A stretch of 64,000 nt of DNA from Pseudomonas sp. A-RE-19 (GTDB taxonomy: Bacteria > Pseudomonadota > Gammaproteobacteria > Pseudomonadales > Pseudomonadaceae): positions 99,573-163,572 of the forward strand of contig NZ_JAHBDQ010000006.1 of assembly GCF_019956555.1 (NCBI RefSeq), read 5' to 3'. This document shows, one piece after another, positions 63,844 to 64,000 of this stretch (its first letter is position 1; each line of letters begins with the position of its first letter). The position numbers and the translations under genes were made by a program. The notes beneath the pieces were generated by a model that saw only the letters and a list, made by a program, of their open reading frames with translations, did no database searches and was not told the origin of the DNA.

Positions 63844-64000
63844 ATGGCTACACCAGCGTACATGTCCGTTACCGGCGAGAAACAAGGCCTGATCACTGCC
63901 GGCGCCTTCACCGCCGACTCCGTTGGCAACACCTACCAGGAAGGTCACGAAGACCAGGTCATGGTTCAGGGTTTCAGCCACGAAGTGATCATCCCGCGTG
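63844..64000 (+). CDS. hcp: Hcp family type VI secretion tube protein, N-terminal part
   Basis: The frame is open at the right edge; 52 residues are visible. MATPAYMSVTGEKQGLITAG, then AFTADSVGNTYQEGHEDQVM, then VQGFSHEVIIPR is typical of Hcp1-type proteins, which form the tube of the type VI secretion system and also carry effectors. AAGGAG lies nine bases before the ATG. There are no T6SS structural genes to the left, so it is likely an orphan hcp or the head of a vgrG/effector set beyond the window. Confidence 0.92.
   Translation, partial: MATPAYMSVTGEKQGLITAGAFTADSVGNTYQEGHEDQVMVQGFSHEVIIPR

Overview
The window looks like chromosome of a Pseudomonas of the P. fluorescens group. The grounds are high-GC coding sequence, recognisable Pseudomonas housekeeping genes (hrpA, aceK, rnd, cysK, aqpZ, ycgL/ycgN family), an ECF sigma/anti-sigma/KAS III set whose order I remember from P. 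aeruginosa PA3284-PA3286, and many REP-type inverted repeats of the kind scattered through fluorescent pseudomonads. No rRNA, intact tRNA, IS transposase or CRISPR array was seen.

Layout. 1-25 kb is mostly core genome: the end of an ABC exporter, aquaporin Z, a GNAT-like protein, a porin, the sigma/anti-sigma pair, a FabH-like enzyme, the giant helicase HrpA, AceK, two DMT permeases, an LpxO-type lipid A hydroxylase, cysteine synthase, a DUF748 protein, a MoxR/VWA pair and the pxpABC 5-oxoprolinase genes with a major facilitator (MFS) carrier and a divergent LysR regulator. 26.2-31.6 kb is a compact siderophore locus: possible Fur site, one NIS synthetase, an MFS exporter and a TonB-dependent receptor. 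31.7-51.3 kb returns to core functions (oligopeptidase B, a small cNMP-binding protein, YajD, an RNA methyltransferase, a degenerate M61-like peptidase, nitroreductase, ribonuclease D, EptA, a glutamylpolyamine synthetase-type enzyme) and ends with two transporters.

51.4-60.6 kb is the most unusual part. Six overlapping or nearly abutting minus-strand genes encode a thermostable-hemolysin-family protein, an acyl-activating AMP ligase, an Fe(II)/2-oxoglutarate oxygenase, a class III aminotransferase homologue that has lost its catalytic residues, an intact class III aminotransferase and an amidase. Two closely related LysR regulators lie beside them, one divergent. I know no described pathway with this composition; it looks like a small-molecule biosynthetic operon in which a dead aminotransferase may partner a live one.

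60.6-64.0 kb holds a CHMI-like isomerase, a MexT-like regulator, a DUF1508 protein, and then an attachment scar: the 3' end of a tRNA-Ser gene with its terminator but no 5' part. Beyond it lie a broken small gene, clusters of palindromes and the start of an hcp (type VI secretion tube) gene with a possible sigma-54 promoter, so the right end may be the edge of an integrated island.
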